Source of the DNA: Diprion similis
Taxonomy: Eukaryota > Arthropoda > Insecta > Hymenoptera > Diprionidae
DNA: 64,000 nt
Direction: 5' to 3'
NCBI RefSeq assembly: GCF_021155765.1
Contig: NC_060105.1
Location: 7,605,001 to 7,669,000, forward strand
Positions 10,392-24,400 of the stretch are shown one piece after another. Under the pieces are notes generated by a model that saw only the letters and a list, made by a program, of their open reading frames with translations, searched no databases and was not told the DNA's origin. The position numbers and the translations under genes were made by a program. Each line of letters starts with the position of its first letter. Position 1 is the stretch's first letter.

Positions 10392-13300
10392 AATATATAT
10401 CACTTGTTATCACCCTGCCGGTCCATTACAGTAAGAAAAAAAAAAATTGTCGAAAACGTTCATCATGTCTCTGTATAATCATGTTTTAATTGATCATTGA
10501 TCGACTCACGATAAATAGAACCGTATTTAATACACACGTGTGAATTTCGACGAAGTGATACAGAAACTTCTGTATCAGATACCCGTCTCCAACTACCATC
10601 AAGCTGCTGACATTTGACAGGGTGTGATAAATCGAGGGAAAAAGGAGGAAATTTAAGCGAAGCGTCGTTAACGGTTTACAATTTTTTATTGACTTATTTT
10701 GAATGTCTTATACGTACAACTTTGTAAACTCATCCCTATATATATCGAGAAAAAACTAATTAAGCAATTTAAAAACATATTTACATGCAGATGTATCCGG
10801 AGGTCTTGGGAAGCGTGTGTTAAAAAAGTATAAAATTTTTTTCTCTCATCATTGAACCGTAAGCCTGAAACATCAAAGACTCCGGTCTGCGAATACCGTC
10901 GTCCTCCCCTCGATGGAAGCCCTGTGCGTGCATCCATATTCCAACTTTAATTATATCGTGATTCCTCGTAGCCATGGCAAAATGCAGAATGGGACAGCTA
11001 CCCACCTCGTTTGTAAAACGATTGGTTTAATCAGGGCCAGGCCTGGGCTAATATCGACACCCGAAATTGAAAACGTGCAAAAATTCAGTTTGCAATCTTT
11101 GACTTTTGACTAGTCGATTATTCGTACACTCCGTGACAACCGGTAACATTATATTATATTGAAATAAACTTGTTCGTTGAGCGTAAAGAAATGATTTCGT
11201 TTTGTGACGTATGAAAGCTTTTCCACGTCTTTCATCGACGACAACTACTAGATCAGAAAGGGGGGCAAAACGGGTGATTTTCCATACTTTGTGACAATAT
11301 ATTTCAGACATCTGTACACCCATGAAGTCGCATCACACCATTATAACGCAGGAAACCATAGGCGGAAAGGGTATCGTTTTACACGCTTGGCGCTGAGAAA
11401 TTACCCTGTTACACTTGAAGCGGAGGACTCAGGACTTCCTTCGTTCATGGCTATGCAAATAATAGTGCTAATTAGTTCGGTAGCTGCCCACTCCAGTTCG
11501 CATTGAATGTGGTTCACGTAATATGTGTAGTGTATAATGGCGTAACTACGCAGTATCCGTGTGCTCGCCAAACCTGCGACACCGCAGAAACTGGTCGGAC
11601 ACGTGCTAATTACTTCTCTCCTCTTTGCCTCGCACCGTTCGTGCAGCGCACTTCAAGTGATCCGAGGGATTGAACAGAGATCGATAGATCCGCGTCGAGG
11701 GATAAGGCATCGTCAATTGGTACACAGATTTTGTTCCGCGGAGGCGGAGTTGAAATGTTAGATTTGAAAAGCTGCGCAAATACCTCGGCAATTACAGGCT
11801 GTATAGCCAGTTTACTATCCTGATTGCAATCGAAACGGTTGTTGTGCAAAGCGAATTTTAATCTAAATATTTACAAGTGCATAGGTATAGCTACGTCCTC
11901 GTTGTTGGGAAAATAGATAGGAGCTATTTACTCGCCACTTTTCTGTGTAATGAGAACTGGAATAAATTGATCTTTAACTTGGCGATGTTGCAGCAAGTAC
12001 CTTACAGTCGGTAAGCGCTCCGCGAAATATTAGCAAATTTACACACCGGAATAGCAGCGTACGGAATCTCTTTTCCGGAGTTAAACTCGGGGTTAAAAAT
12101 CGGTGCAAGTAATTAACCATGCCCGCATCGGTTTTGTAACCACAATTTTTCACGTGAAAAATTAAATTACCGTCACAGCGAATGAATGGAAGTTAAGGAC
12201 ACAAAACGTGGTTAGCGGAATTGGACTGTTGGGACAATATTGACCTACGACAAGTAAAGATTGACGACTGTTGTATATTCATGATGCTTCCAATTTGTGC
12301 TGAATTTTAGTACAGACTACAGACGGGGTGAAGAGAAGAGGAAAAGCCGATAAGTTCTGGGAAATTTCAAAGCTGTCATTCGGGCGCAGAAACCTTGTGA
12401 GATTCTGAATTCAATCACGGCAAAGACGCTACGCAGCTCGTGGAATCAAAGTTCAGGGGCTAAGTTGTGGCTGTTAAATTTGATGTGTATTTGATTGACG
12501 TTACATTACGTAAACACAAGATAGGAACATACAAACTATGTGCGAAACGCACGGGGCTGTCATATGTTATCGGTTACTTTGACACAGGCGTAAAATGTTG
12601 CACTAATTGGGAATCGAAACCGAAATCAGACTAATTACAAGTTTTTTATTTAATACCTACTATCGATATCTTTTTGATATTCAATTAAACGCACGGCTAT
12701 CAAGCTCTTGGAATACAAAAACACGAAACATTTCTTTGAGGGTTAGTACTGCTGAAAAAAGGCAAGCTGCAAGAAAATCCTAAATCTCCTTTCCAATTTG
12801 GAAAACTCTATCCCTCTTAATCTCCGAGCTCATCAATCGATCACAACCCGCCATCCCCTACAATTATATATACGCAGTCCAACTCCATTCCGTCAGCGTC
12901 ACTTTCTCGCCCTTGTAACATCGACCGGAAAAGCCTTATTGTCGTTTGATTCCACGCGGTGCGGTGGTCGCAAGATAATCTCTTTGCATCTTTCAGCCAT
13001 TCCGTTCTTCTTAAATGAAAAATTCATGTTCTTCGATAACAAGTCTCGTTCGAATTTATATCTTTGGGGAATAAAAGCTCGAACCCAGACCTAGCGCCTT
13101 CGCACGTAGTACATTCTTACTTGTTCCTGAAAGGCTCGAGGGTTTTCCTGCAGTCAAGCGGAAAAGCTTCGTAAATACCGTAGAAAGTGCCGGGGCAGTG
13201 TATTTTTTTTATATCTCGTTTCTCTCGCGGAAGGAAAGGGTGCATTACCATTTTTCCATCTACCACCTAGCTGCGACGACGATGGAAGATCTGCAGGGCG

Positions 13301-15770
13301 GACGGCGTTTCTATTCAATTCGACAAATAAATATGCGGGAGGAACGAGTTGCGTCCTTAGACTTATTAATTAGACCTTCGTTGGCTTGTGCCCTGGAAAA
13401 TGAAATTGATGGAAAAGTTTTCGGGATATATCTCGGACGAGATACTAGATGACAAAATTTGTCGCGTCGAAGTTTAACTGATAACGTTCCAAGTCAGGTA
13501 CCGTGATTCGTGACTTTCGCGTGATGTGACACTTTGATTGTAAAAGATGACGTCCGTTATACCTACGTAGTACGTTGTCGCTGTTTCGCTTGAAATGCAG
13601 AACGTTTTACAAAGAACGTAACGATAAAAAACATGCACACACCACACACACGCAGAAGCTTAAAAGCGTCAAGAGTAATAAGACCATGATTCGACGTTAG
13701 ATAACGGTGCAAACAAATTTTTTACCCGGTGCGAGTAGACGCGTCGCGATATTTTCTACGTCATACTTAAAACAAACCAAGACTTTATTACGACTGACAA
13801 TGAGATCTATATATTGACTCTTTCAGTGAGTGCAAACGCGCAGAGCTTTCAAGCCGCTTGACCTTCTTCCGGAGTTCACGGGGTTACAATTACTTCCGAA
13901 ATTTGCAACTTGGATGCAAGTCGTGCAGCTGAATTCATCTAAAAAGCTGTTCACTCGCGATCGTCTAGAAAAATTCCAACTATAGTGACGCGTCTGATTC
14001 TCGTATCTTGCACGTATACATATAGGTATAGGCACACATGTTATACGAAACCCACGAGGCTCCCCCAGCAGAGAAACCGCGCGTAGAAGCTGGCACAACT
14101 ATTGCCGCAGGCAGAATCGGAACAGATCAAACACAGGTAGAGTAAATTTGATAACGGCGGCCTGGGTGTCTGGTCGTAATTCTTTGAGGTGTGTACAATG
14201 TATGGAACGCGTGTGTGTCTGTTCCTGTGTGCATGTGTACTCACACCCGCGTATTCGCATATTATATAGTTAAGAAAGACCGCCGGGTGGTTTATCAGGA
14301 GGTACCACCTCATACATGAACCGCATCTCCATAAAGACTTTGGCAAGTGGTTCGCTGTGTACGCTTTATACATCTTGTATTATAATACGAGGCACCGGCC
14401 GTTGGCACGTTGTTGTTGAATCCGGATCCTCAAGATTCTTGCCTGAAGTTGTCGATATTCTGTTACACATGTGATTGTTACAGTGAACTTTGATGGAATA
14501 CCAAAGCATCGTAAGTGTATTTCTATTTATGTATACTGATATGTATATACATATATACATTTATGTATAGAAGCAAAGTAGGTATCTACTTCCGTGAATA
14601 AGATGATCGGATCAAAACATATTTTTGTAACACTTGTAAAGTCGAGTTATTGTGAACGAGTGTCATCATTTGTAAAAACACACCGAGTTCATTGATTAAT
14701 ACGCAGCTTGAATTTTCCCAGTTACTGAACCTGTGCGAAAAGTATATGCCATGCTTTCAATGCGGTATTTTCACTTTGATTATCGCAGCTCTATCGGTTC
14801 GTCAAATTTAATCTAAATTGATTAAGCTCCATTGAACAGTCGGCAAACATTTCCGCGACAATATCTTTCCGCATGCCCATAAAGTTAAACTCACCTTTTG
14901 CTTTCTTTTTTACCGCCTCCGCGAACGGTTGACATTACTGGACAACATAATTCCCGCGACAGCATAGAATCGTTGATCTTTCTACCGGTAAGAAACTTGG
15001 CCTAGAAATCGCGTCTTCTTCTACTTTGGCAAAAATATTTCCGTCGTATAAGCCGCGAATACGAAATCGCAAGGTATGTCAGGCGGATTTGAAAATCCGA
15101 TCGATGGGGTATAACAGTTAAATGTTATTTGCGAACGCATCATACCTATAATGCATTCGGCATTGGAATATCTATGGGATAACGATCGGGTTGCGGTTCA
15201 TCTGAATATGCGTGGGCACATCTTGGTCTATCAGGGTCAACCGAGTAGCCGTTATTGGAAGGGAAATAAAAAATTTACAACCACGCTCGACAATCAGCCT
15301 TGTAATCCTCAGCATCGAATTCTCGCAGCACCTGAAGTCTGATCGGTTATCGATCAGATACGTTATACCTACCTCGATCCCCGATCGTAAATTCCAAAAA
15401 TTAAAAACAAACAAACAGTTATCGGAATGTTCAGAGATCGTGAAAATATATTTCAGTCGCAATTTCTATCTCCGCGCGATTCGCGCTTCTCGTTGATTGT
15501 ATGATAAAATACAAACGGTCATTGTTCTGATCAAATTACGGACGAACGAGTCGAGTCAACGTTTCATAATCCAATTCCTTCGCCCAATTGTGCGATCGAC
15601 TTTCATCATCAACCGATGGAACAACGGTGATCAAGCCGCGAAAACGTAATCGAATTACGTTTTTCATTGTCTAGCTCATGCTCATTTCGCGTCAATATTG
15701 CAGATGGGAACTTTTTTTTAACATCCCCCAAACTGTGCGCGGGATTTTGTGCCCTGTACCTGTGCAAGTT

Positions 15771-15774
<4 letters not shown>

Positions 15775-15852
<78 letters not shown>
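15775..15852. repeat. (CT)n microsatellite
   Basis: About 35 uninterrupted CT dinucleotides with slight decay at the right edge. It produces poly-Ser/Leu open frames in two phases that should be ignored. On the other strand it is a dense run of GAGAG, the binding core of GAGA factor. Confidence 0.95.
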
Positions 15853-16451
15853 GCTCAAAGCGCCACCCCCTTTCAAACTGACGGCCGATGTTATTATTTA
15901 TCTGAACCCCGTGCGCAGCTAATTAGGGCCGTATTATCAATGTTTGCAAACCTCGTTTCGCACAAAAAAAAACAAAAAAAAAAAAAAAACCTCCAAAATC
16001 AGCAATGTCCTACCTATCTTTTACGTTATATAGATAATCGGTGTAAAACGCGCAACCGTTTCTTCCGGCAGTCTTAATTCGGATTTTTTTTCGCCTGCAA
16101 GCTTTTTCTCTGTAGTAAAAAAATTTAGTCGCCACATTTTTTCACACGTTTTCTTCCACGATATATAGGTATATCTATCGTACACCTACGTGTTTCGATA
16201 AAAATAACGTTCCACTGCATGATTCTTGGCGAAGACGTAGTAAATACGTGTTTAAGCACGATGTCTGGTTATGTACGCATCGGCCAACGTGACGAAGCGT
16301 TTTCAAATTTCTTCCCGACTTCACTTAATTAGCTATCGATATTCTCTCCTCTTTTCTGCTTCCCAAGAGATTTCACCCACCGTCGTAGCAGACGGCCAGT
16401 CGCTGTGATCAAATTTTACTATGTGAGGGTTCCTCCTCCGTCCGCGTGAAA

Positions 16452-16685
16452 ATGGGTAAAAAAAAAGGGAGGAAGAACGAAAAAACGACTGATATCAAAG
16501 AAAAGAAGACGCGAAGTCCCGTCAAAGGAAAGGTCTTCTTGGTCTGTGCCAACCTCGGCGGACTGGTTGGAATCGAAAAGTCTGTTGGAAAAAAAATGTC
16601 ATTTACAAATGTATTGAGGTTTAGCGTGAATATTGTTATAGAATGTAAATATAAAAGTCAAACGGAACAGGAGCTTGATAATTAG
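16452..16685 (+). pseudogene. Lys-rich open frame with broken downstream frames (possible relic)
   Basis: An ATG opens MGKKKGRKNEKTTDIKEKK and runs 77 codons to TAG. Directly after it, in other phases, come short coiled-coil-like pieces: MTRDLEEKRLAEIVEAN then stop (from 16691), and FERDVKIRDLRQIIADVK then stop (to about 16860). The pattern resembles a charged, axoneme-type coiled-coil protein interrupted by frameshifts, but I recognise no family. It may equally be chance in A-rich DNA. Confidence 0.2.
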
Positions 16686-18220
16686 AGAAAATGACACGCG
16701 ATCTCGAAGAAAAGAGACTTGCAGAAATCGTTGAGGCAAATTAATTTGATTTGCTATTAGGAACGAAAGTTTTGCCTACCCTGTCTGCAGTTGCATTCGA
16801 ACGCGACGTGAAAATTCGCGATCTAAGGCAAATTATTGCCGACGTAAAAATATTGAAATAGTACGTGCCGTTGGTTTTTGGGAAGACTCACAGGCCGACG
16901 GACAACCGGGTATTGTTCTTGTTTTTTCTTCTCTTGCCATTCCTCGGTCTTTGGGGACATTCTTACCGAGATATATACCTACTTAGGGTAGACGGCGAGG
17001 TTATGAGAAGCTATTTGGACGGCTACAAAAGCTCATCTGGCACTACTACCTACGTTATAAATGGACTCTTATCGGATTGTCAAAACCTTCACGTATCGTC
17101 GAGAAAAACCCGGAATTGAGCGGTGAGAAAAGTCGACGTTGAAACGGCTGCATGCTTATAGCAGATTCGGACAAAAGCACTGAATCCCCGTGTAAAATGT
17201 TATCGGAATTAATTTATAACAACTAACGATAAAATAAGCCGAGAGCCATGAATCGCGAGTAAGTGACGCAATTATTTTTTATCTTTCACATTGCAGATCC
17301 TTAACGCTTCTCGAGTTTCGAGTATATAATGGCGAATTTTTGTGGACCGCTGACCATCAAGTGCTGGGATATATTGATGCTCTCGTGGAACGGAAGTTAC
17401 AGCTTCTGGTACGCCGTTTGATTTCAAGGATAAAAAACTCAGGGATAATTCTTGAAATACGAATTTCTGTAAGGACAATTCAGAAAATCGTAAGCAAAAT
17501 CCGAGACAGTGCAGTGATAAAATATCGAGTGAAAATATTTCACCAGACAATGCGGACCGCTGTTCGCACTGACGAACCGCGGGAGAGCTGAGTAAATTAC
17601 TAATCGATTCTCAATAACGATTTAATATCGCAATCTCGATACCGTTTGCAGAGCAGATGTACAAACTGTAATTCCTTGAGTGGCTAACGCCAGCCGAAGA
17701 ACATTTCGTAACGACATATAATACGAAAAAAGAGGGTAGTATAACCGCTAGGAAAACACTCTGATACGACCGACAGTTCACGAAGAACTAGGATAATTAA
17801 TTCGCAATAAGTGGCGATCGCTGAGACACGTATAAATACTCTCAGGCTAGATTATTTGACGAAAGAAAGAGGATATAACCAAACACACGTACGAAGTGAT
17901 ATTATTATCCAAATTGGCAAGAAGAGAAGAAGAAAAAAAAAAAATAAGTAAATAAAATAAAAACAAATAAACAAATAAATAAAAACACACAACGTTCGCA
18001 CGAGTCGGGATTGAACTCGACTTCCGACGTCGCCTCGTGAATAATTTCTGCGCAAAAACAGGGAAAACAAATTTCGCACGCACTTGAATAACGCAGAGGC
18101 CGACGCAAAGTGACGTTGACGGTGTGGATAAACGGGGTGCAGCATTTCGAAGTTGTGTGCGAACGCCCATGGTGGCGTAGGTTTCGGGAATGCGCAGGGA
18201 GGACAGAGGGCAACGCGGGC

Positions 18221-18228
18221 TATAAGAG
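18221..18228 (+). promoter_or_regulatory. Candidate TATA-like element of CRHBP
   Basis: TATAAGAG lies in a locally GC-rich stretch about 180 bases upstream of the CRHBP ATG. A start about 30 bases downstream would fall near 18251. No transcript evidence is available. Confidence 0.4.
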
Positions 18229-18402
18229 GGACGCCGAGCGTCGCGACGCCACAGAGGCTTCTGCTGTCTCCGGTCACAGATTCAACTCCCATCTGCAACC
18301 CGATTTATCAACGGATAAACGATCGCCGAATAACCGTTTGACTCGCCCTCGTACGGATCGTCGATTAAGTCAGCAGCCTTGAATCGACAACGAGAAAACA
18401 GG

Positions 18403-21400
18403 ATGTTCGCCGATTATTCACCCAGGATTCCGCTCCGTTTCATCCTGGTTACGATCTTCGGCGTTTTCGTCTCTCTGGCATCTGCATCCAGCTCTGATCT
18501 CGGCCCTCGACTCGAGCAACAGGTAAGAGTTTTTTCTCTGTAGTAAAATCGTCGCAAGGAAATTTTCCATCCTTTTATGAGTTTTTTAATGAAACCGATC
18601 TGAGTGCAGATTTTCACTTTTTTCTTGAAATTTTTCGCTACAGTTTTAGAAACGATTTAAAAAATCGTCTGTTTTATGCTTGTTTATTCAAAAGACTGAA
18701 CGAAAGTGAAGACTCGATGAAAATTGGCGCTTTATTCAGAGCCAGAATTTTTGTCGGTGCAGTTTGTTCGCTAAAATTTATCGCCAACTTGGCGTGGCTT
18801 TTAGCGTGTGTATCGTATAAAAGGATGCATGTAGCGCAGCGTGACGTTTGATATTGGAGCCGAGATTTTTTCTCCGTGAACGCGACGGCCTGAAGTCGGG
18901 ATACCGAGATTGAAAAACCATTATCAAGATCGGCGAATGAAATGTTTTCGGTATTTCGTCGGCGTTCGTTTCGATTCGCGTTCCATATTTTCAGGTGACG
19001 GAATTCCATCTGCGGTTGGTGATTCGGCATCTGAAATCTGAAATGCGACGTATGACTAATGGAATGAAATATACTGCTTTTCTGCTTTGCAAAATTCTCC
19101 CCCCCCCCCCCCCCCCCCCGAAACGATAACTCCAAGGACCTTTGAAAAGGAAACAGAATCTGAACATGTGACGATATTCGAGTCAGCCTTCACATATGGA
19201 TGTATATACGTGAATTTCACCGTCACGAGTCGCGACGTATCTTGTAAATTGATATTTTGGTACCTGGAGGAATGTAAAGAGAATTGTTAATGACTTACCT
19301 CGTTTGACTAAAATTTTCCCAACTTCGCCGATAGTTTGGCTATATTGAAAGCAATTTCCGTCCTCGGTATAATTTGATGAACGTTAATGTAATCCCGATT
19401 ACACACGCAGCTGTCGATCGTCTCGATCGTTTACTAGAGACTTGCTGAAAAATATTTCGAAGCAGGTGAAATTTCGACTGATAAACCAAATTTTTTATAT
19501 CGATAATCGAAGAGCTCAGTTCGTGCTTTCTTGATAAAGATAAGTTACGTTGGCCTATCTGCTTTCGAGTTTAAACATTCGTACGAATCTTCGGCTTCTC
19601 GCATCATATGCATGCAGGGTGAAAAGTATCTGAAATGGAATACCTTCAGGCGTAACTCGACTTTACAGTGAATTACCCTCCGCCAAAATGGTTGTGTAAG
19701 CGAATCTTTGAGAGGCCGCGAAATCTGATATTGAATTAAGGACAATAAGAAGTAGCCGTGCATGGCAGAGCTTGTGAAACGTATATCGTCGAAGGTGGTG
19801 TCCTGGTAGATTTCGATGTTGACGTAGATATATTCGTATATGTATACATCTAAATGTCGAAGTCCAGTGTCTCAAAGGCGAAAAGGGCTGAGCACCATTC
19901 TGTACACAATTCTTGATAAAAAATACTCCAACACATTTTCGTTTGACAAAGAAATAAAAAAATGGCATTAATTCTACGAACTTACTATTACGATTTCGTA
20001 GATTCGTATTGGAGTTTTTTTCATTCATAATTATCAACTGACTGGGACTGTTAAACCTTCTTTCTTGTTCGAATTTGGCGATATTATATACGTCGAGGTC
20101 GAAATCGAGCAGGGCATCCCCTTAAAACACCGTTCAAAGTACCAAAGAGATCCGTAGCCTGCAGGGAATGAAATTTATCGAGGCACGTGTCATTTTCCTT
20201 TGAAAAATTAAAGCAAGGAAAGAACAATCAGACAAAGTAAAAGTTTCATCCCGCGTTCGGGGGAAAATGGATATTGATTCGAATCGGTATAGCTGCAGAG
20301 AGAACAGCGGTGGGCTTGTCATCCTGGAGACAACGTCGTCGCCTGGCGGTATAACAATTTACGTCTGCGGTCCAGGAGGGATTACAGGGAAATACACACG
20401 ATCGCTTCGCCCAGGTATAAGCTTTACACCACGAAGTGAGCGGATAATTAATTTAATCATCATTGTCATCGTCATTGTTGTTGTCATGTACCGGGAAAGT
20501 ATGTACTGGACCCGAGAGAAAATTTACTCTCTTATGGACCTTTATCTCTAAACTATATGCGTAAATAAATACTTACAGGATTTAACGAACGGGGTTGCGG
20601 CCTGATCAATTGAGGACAATGCGCAGACGGACTTATCTCTAGTAATTGGTTCAGCGCAGAACCCCCTTATTGTTAGTTCACCCTCGAGTCATATCCTTCA
20701 TTATTGTTTTTCTTTCGTTGAATTTCTCGCTTCGAGAATGTTAATTAGGCTTGAAATTGAGCACAGCTGTAAGGAAACTAATATCCGAATTGTAAGGTGA
20801 AAAATGAACGATTTTTGAACAATTATTTTCACTTACATAATATTTTTCCAGTCATGTCTTTGTAGTTAAGCTTTCGGGGAACAACTTCAGACTATTTTAC
20901 ACGATCTGTTGATGGTTTGTAAAGGGTGTTTCGAACTGTGGAGATCATTGTGCAAAATTCTTCTTTCATTTTTCAAACAGAAACTGATCGGATTTTTTTT
21001 TTATGTACAACAATCATCGGGAAAGCTTGTAGTACTTCTGCAGCTGACAGACTTGAAATAAGTATGTAGAAGAATTGTAATTCACGATCAAAAACAGAGA
21101 CTAAAAAATTAAACAAACTTTCGTCGTGGGCGTAACGGTCGACAATTTTTATTCTATAAACATTCTTTCCTTCATACGCTGAACAAACCCTGCCTCATGC
21201 TTGACGTACAGCTACTGAGTTATAACAATTATTTCGACTTCGAACGAAGAAACTTTTCAAACAAGCTATTCACTGTCTTCTTAATTGTATTATTTTTGAC
21301 GTTCCCAGAAATCCGGGACGTACAATCAGTCGAGTTACATTTGGTTGAATTGATACCGAACATAATTGAGGTGAAATTGAATCGACGAACTGCCAGGGTA

Positions 21401-24400
21401 AATTGTATCGTCAAAGTCATATTAATCTGTAAGGAGTGCAGAATTGCGAAGGGGAAAGCGAAATCCCGCAAGTAATCGCATTAGTACAGCTTCGCAGTCA
21501 AAAAAATGGTTTTCATTGTTTGAAAAAAAATTGAAATTTGGAACAAAACCTGCTTTCAAATACCCGCAGCTGTCGTTTCTCATTTTCCAGAATGAAAACC
21601 TCTGTAGAATTATAATTCGACTGTGGGTGTAGCGCCGACGATTGCCTCGTTCATGTGAGCCAATTTAACAGCTACAAGCTGTCGCTGAAGTTTATCGATA
21701 GATCGTATAAAAATTCACGGATATCCGCAGAGTCGATTCAGCGCTTAATTACTTTACAACTCGAGCTAATTATCCCCTAATTTTTCTATCCTTCGTCATC
21801 GTTTCTCTATTTTCAGCTGCCTTTGGTGCCGGACGTGCAAACGGAGGCCGGCTTCAATCCCCATTTTCTCGAGGAACGCGGACTGCGAGAGTCTCGTGAA
21901 ACCGTACATTTCATCTCAGGTAATTTATGGCCCATTTATATCTCCGTGGCTCTAACTCGGAGTGTGATCGATCACTCTTCGGCGTAAGCAATAGACTTTC
22001 GATCGCTTAAACGTCTGACCTCGACCCTGACTCAAGACAGGCTTCGAGTTGGCAAATTCTAATTGATTTGCGGTCTATTCCTCACTCGCTGTCGGTCGAG
22101 CGAAATGCCCAATTCTCCACATTTATCATTATTCGGTTATATATTCCCTCCAACTTTTGCACTCGCTGATGAACCGATTCAGCGCCACTCTCACTGACAA
22201 GGAAAATCAGTTTGGTGTCCCCCTCTGATTTCGTTCTCGACTCACGTATGTCGTAGAACATTGAAAACTAAGAGACTGCAGATAAAAAAATATTTTTCTG
22301 ACTCTTCGGCAATGAGGAATAGAGTTAGTCGGTTCATTCGAGCACCATAATAAGAGTACCGATTCCATTGAATTTCGCCGTCGAACCAAAGTCTCACCCT
22401 TTGACTTTTCCGCAGATTGCATGCACGTGGCTTCGGAGCCGGGTCATTACGTGTACAAATCATCGTCGAACGACCAAACGGTCTGCGGCGTCTACTTCTT
22501 AACCGATCCGGACCGTCTAGTGGAGCTCCATTTCACTTACCTCGACGTTCCTTGCGAGCGAGGTGGTCTCGTCTCGGTGAGTATCTCCCAACTTGAATTG
22601 TGTACGGTAAACTGATTTCCTGCGGATGCAATTACATCTTGAGCAGCTGTAAGCGCGTTATCGCTGAATAGTTTTACTCTGAGAGTTTCCCTTATCGTGC
22701 AAACTTGCAGCGAGTTACGAGTTTCCGATCGTTCTCAACCCTTTGTTGCTTCTGGTACAAAGCTGCGTTGGTCAAGATTAAATATTTTTTATTGTTTTTT
22801 TTTTTTTTTTATTATCGATCGCAGTTCGTCGACGGATGGGAACTGAACGGTGAAGTATTTCCGAGCGCAGCCGATCACCCGCTCTCGTTGGACGAAAGGT
22901 TGTCGGAATTCTGCGGAAGACGGGTGAAAAAGGTATTTTTGAGCAGCCAAAATGCGGCCCTGATTCAGTACAGGATTCCGCAAAAAGGACGGGGGTTCAG
23001 CGTGATGGTGCGTTATCCAAAAAATCCCACTCGTGAGTACGAATAGATTTCAATTAATACATATAGTACGCCTTTTATCCGACTTTCAATCTCCCTGAAC
23101 GAAAATTTTTCCCTTATATTTTTCATCTCCGATCTCGACACTTTGCGTTTCGGTGTTTACTCAGCGTTGCAATTCAACGTGAATAAAAAAGAGGACTTGT
23201 TTACACTTTCAACAATATACCACAAAAAGTTTGATCAAATGCATGAATAACAAGGCTGATGAAGTACGATGTTTTCACGTTTTCATCTCTCAGTATACAG
23301 AACAAACAATTAGAGACGAAATTTTTTTACACGTTTATATTGTACCCTAGAAGGTTATTGATTTACGAGGGATAAATAACGGTAGAACAATCATTCTCAT
23401 GCAGCTTTAATATCGATCGAATCACGCGTGTCCATTGAATTCGAATGCTATTCTTACAAGGAAGGTATCTCAGGTCGATTTCACCGATTTCATGTCTTTT
23501 AATAGACTAAAACCTAAGCGACACGTATTTTTTTTTATCTGCCATGAAACACTTTAAGTCGGTGAAACCACTCTCCAAAGTAAGACATTTCAAGAGGTAA
23601 TTGGACAGTTGCTTTCTTTTTTCAATGAGAATACTACGTTTTTTATTTCTCGTTTCGAAAAAACATTTCCGGTTGAATGGGTTGAAAAAATATCATGTGG
23701 GTGAAACTGTGAAATCGCCCTTTGACATGTGGCCTTACTTTGGAGGGTGGTTTCATCCCCTTAAAGTGTTTAATGGCAGATAAAAAAAAATACCTGTCGC
23801 TTAGTTTTTAGTCTACTATAACATACTACAAAAGAAATCAAATCGGAGAGATCAACGGGGAACACCTTCCTTCTCAGTCTTGCGCAATTTACACTCATAC
23901 ACCTCATGCCGATAGAAACGTTAAGACAACAAGTGTTGTATCCTAGAGTACCTATAGTTATCTAGAAGTTAGGTATATATTATCGTTTGAACTCTTCTCT
24001 GCCGGTCTCTCGTCGGTCAGAAACAATATTATCCAGACAAAAAGCTGCAGGCTTCGCCGTGACGCGTCTTCACAAATTCAACACTATCCAATGGAAGAGC
24101 AATCTTCCTCCGTTAAATGAATTCCTTTTGTCGCCGGACGATACGGGCCGGAATCATCAGTCGGAGTCAAGTTTATTCAAGAGCGATGTGGACACGTGGT
24201 ATCTAGCCTTACGAGGGAAAGTTGTGATAGGAAATTGTAACTTGTCCCGGGGTGTTTTGGCAAGAGGGTGAAAAGCCTGGGTGAATATGCGATGGGAATC
24301 TCTCGCAGATGATGGGTTTTCAGACGTATGGGAATGACAGCTTCTTTGAGTCGGTTTAATCTTATCGGAAGACGGCGTCTTGACGTTCACTCCGTTTCAA

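Larger units (their letters stand above)
10392..18220. other. Intergenic region between Osiris and CRHBP
   Basis: About 7.8 kb without a gene I can recognise. An AATAAA at 11163-11168 could end the Osiris transcript. A (CT)n tract lies at 15775-15852, a poly(A) tract at 15961-15990, and a Lys-rich open frame at 16452-16685 that is listed separately. Many short open frames on both strands show no domain, signal peptide or splice-consistent partners. Confidence 0.5.

Noticed and set aside
15667..16077. Open frames with long Ser-Leu runs
   Set aside because: They are produced by the (CT)n microsatellite.
19269..19279. GGAATGTAAAG, resembling the miR-1 seed region
   Set aside because: The 3' part does not match miR-1 and no complementary arm is present nearby to form a precursor hairpin.
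20267..20551. 94-codon frame in CRHBP intron 1 with a hydrophobic I/V run
   Set aside because: The hydrophobic run comes from ATC/GTC/GTT-rich low-complexity DNA. There are no splice-consistent partners.
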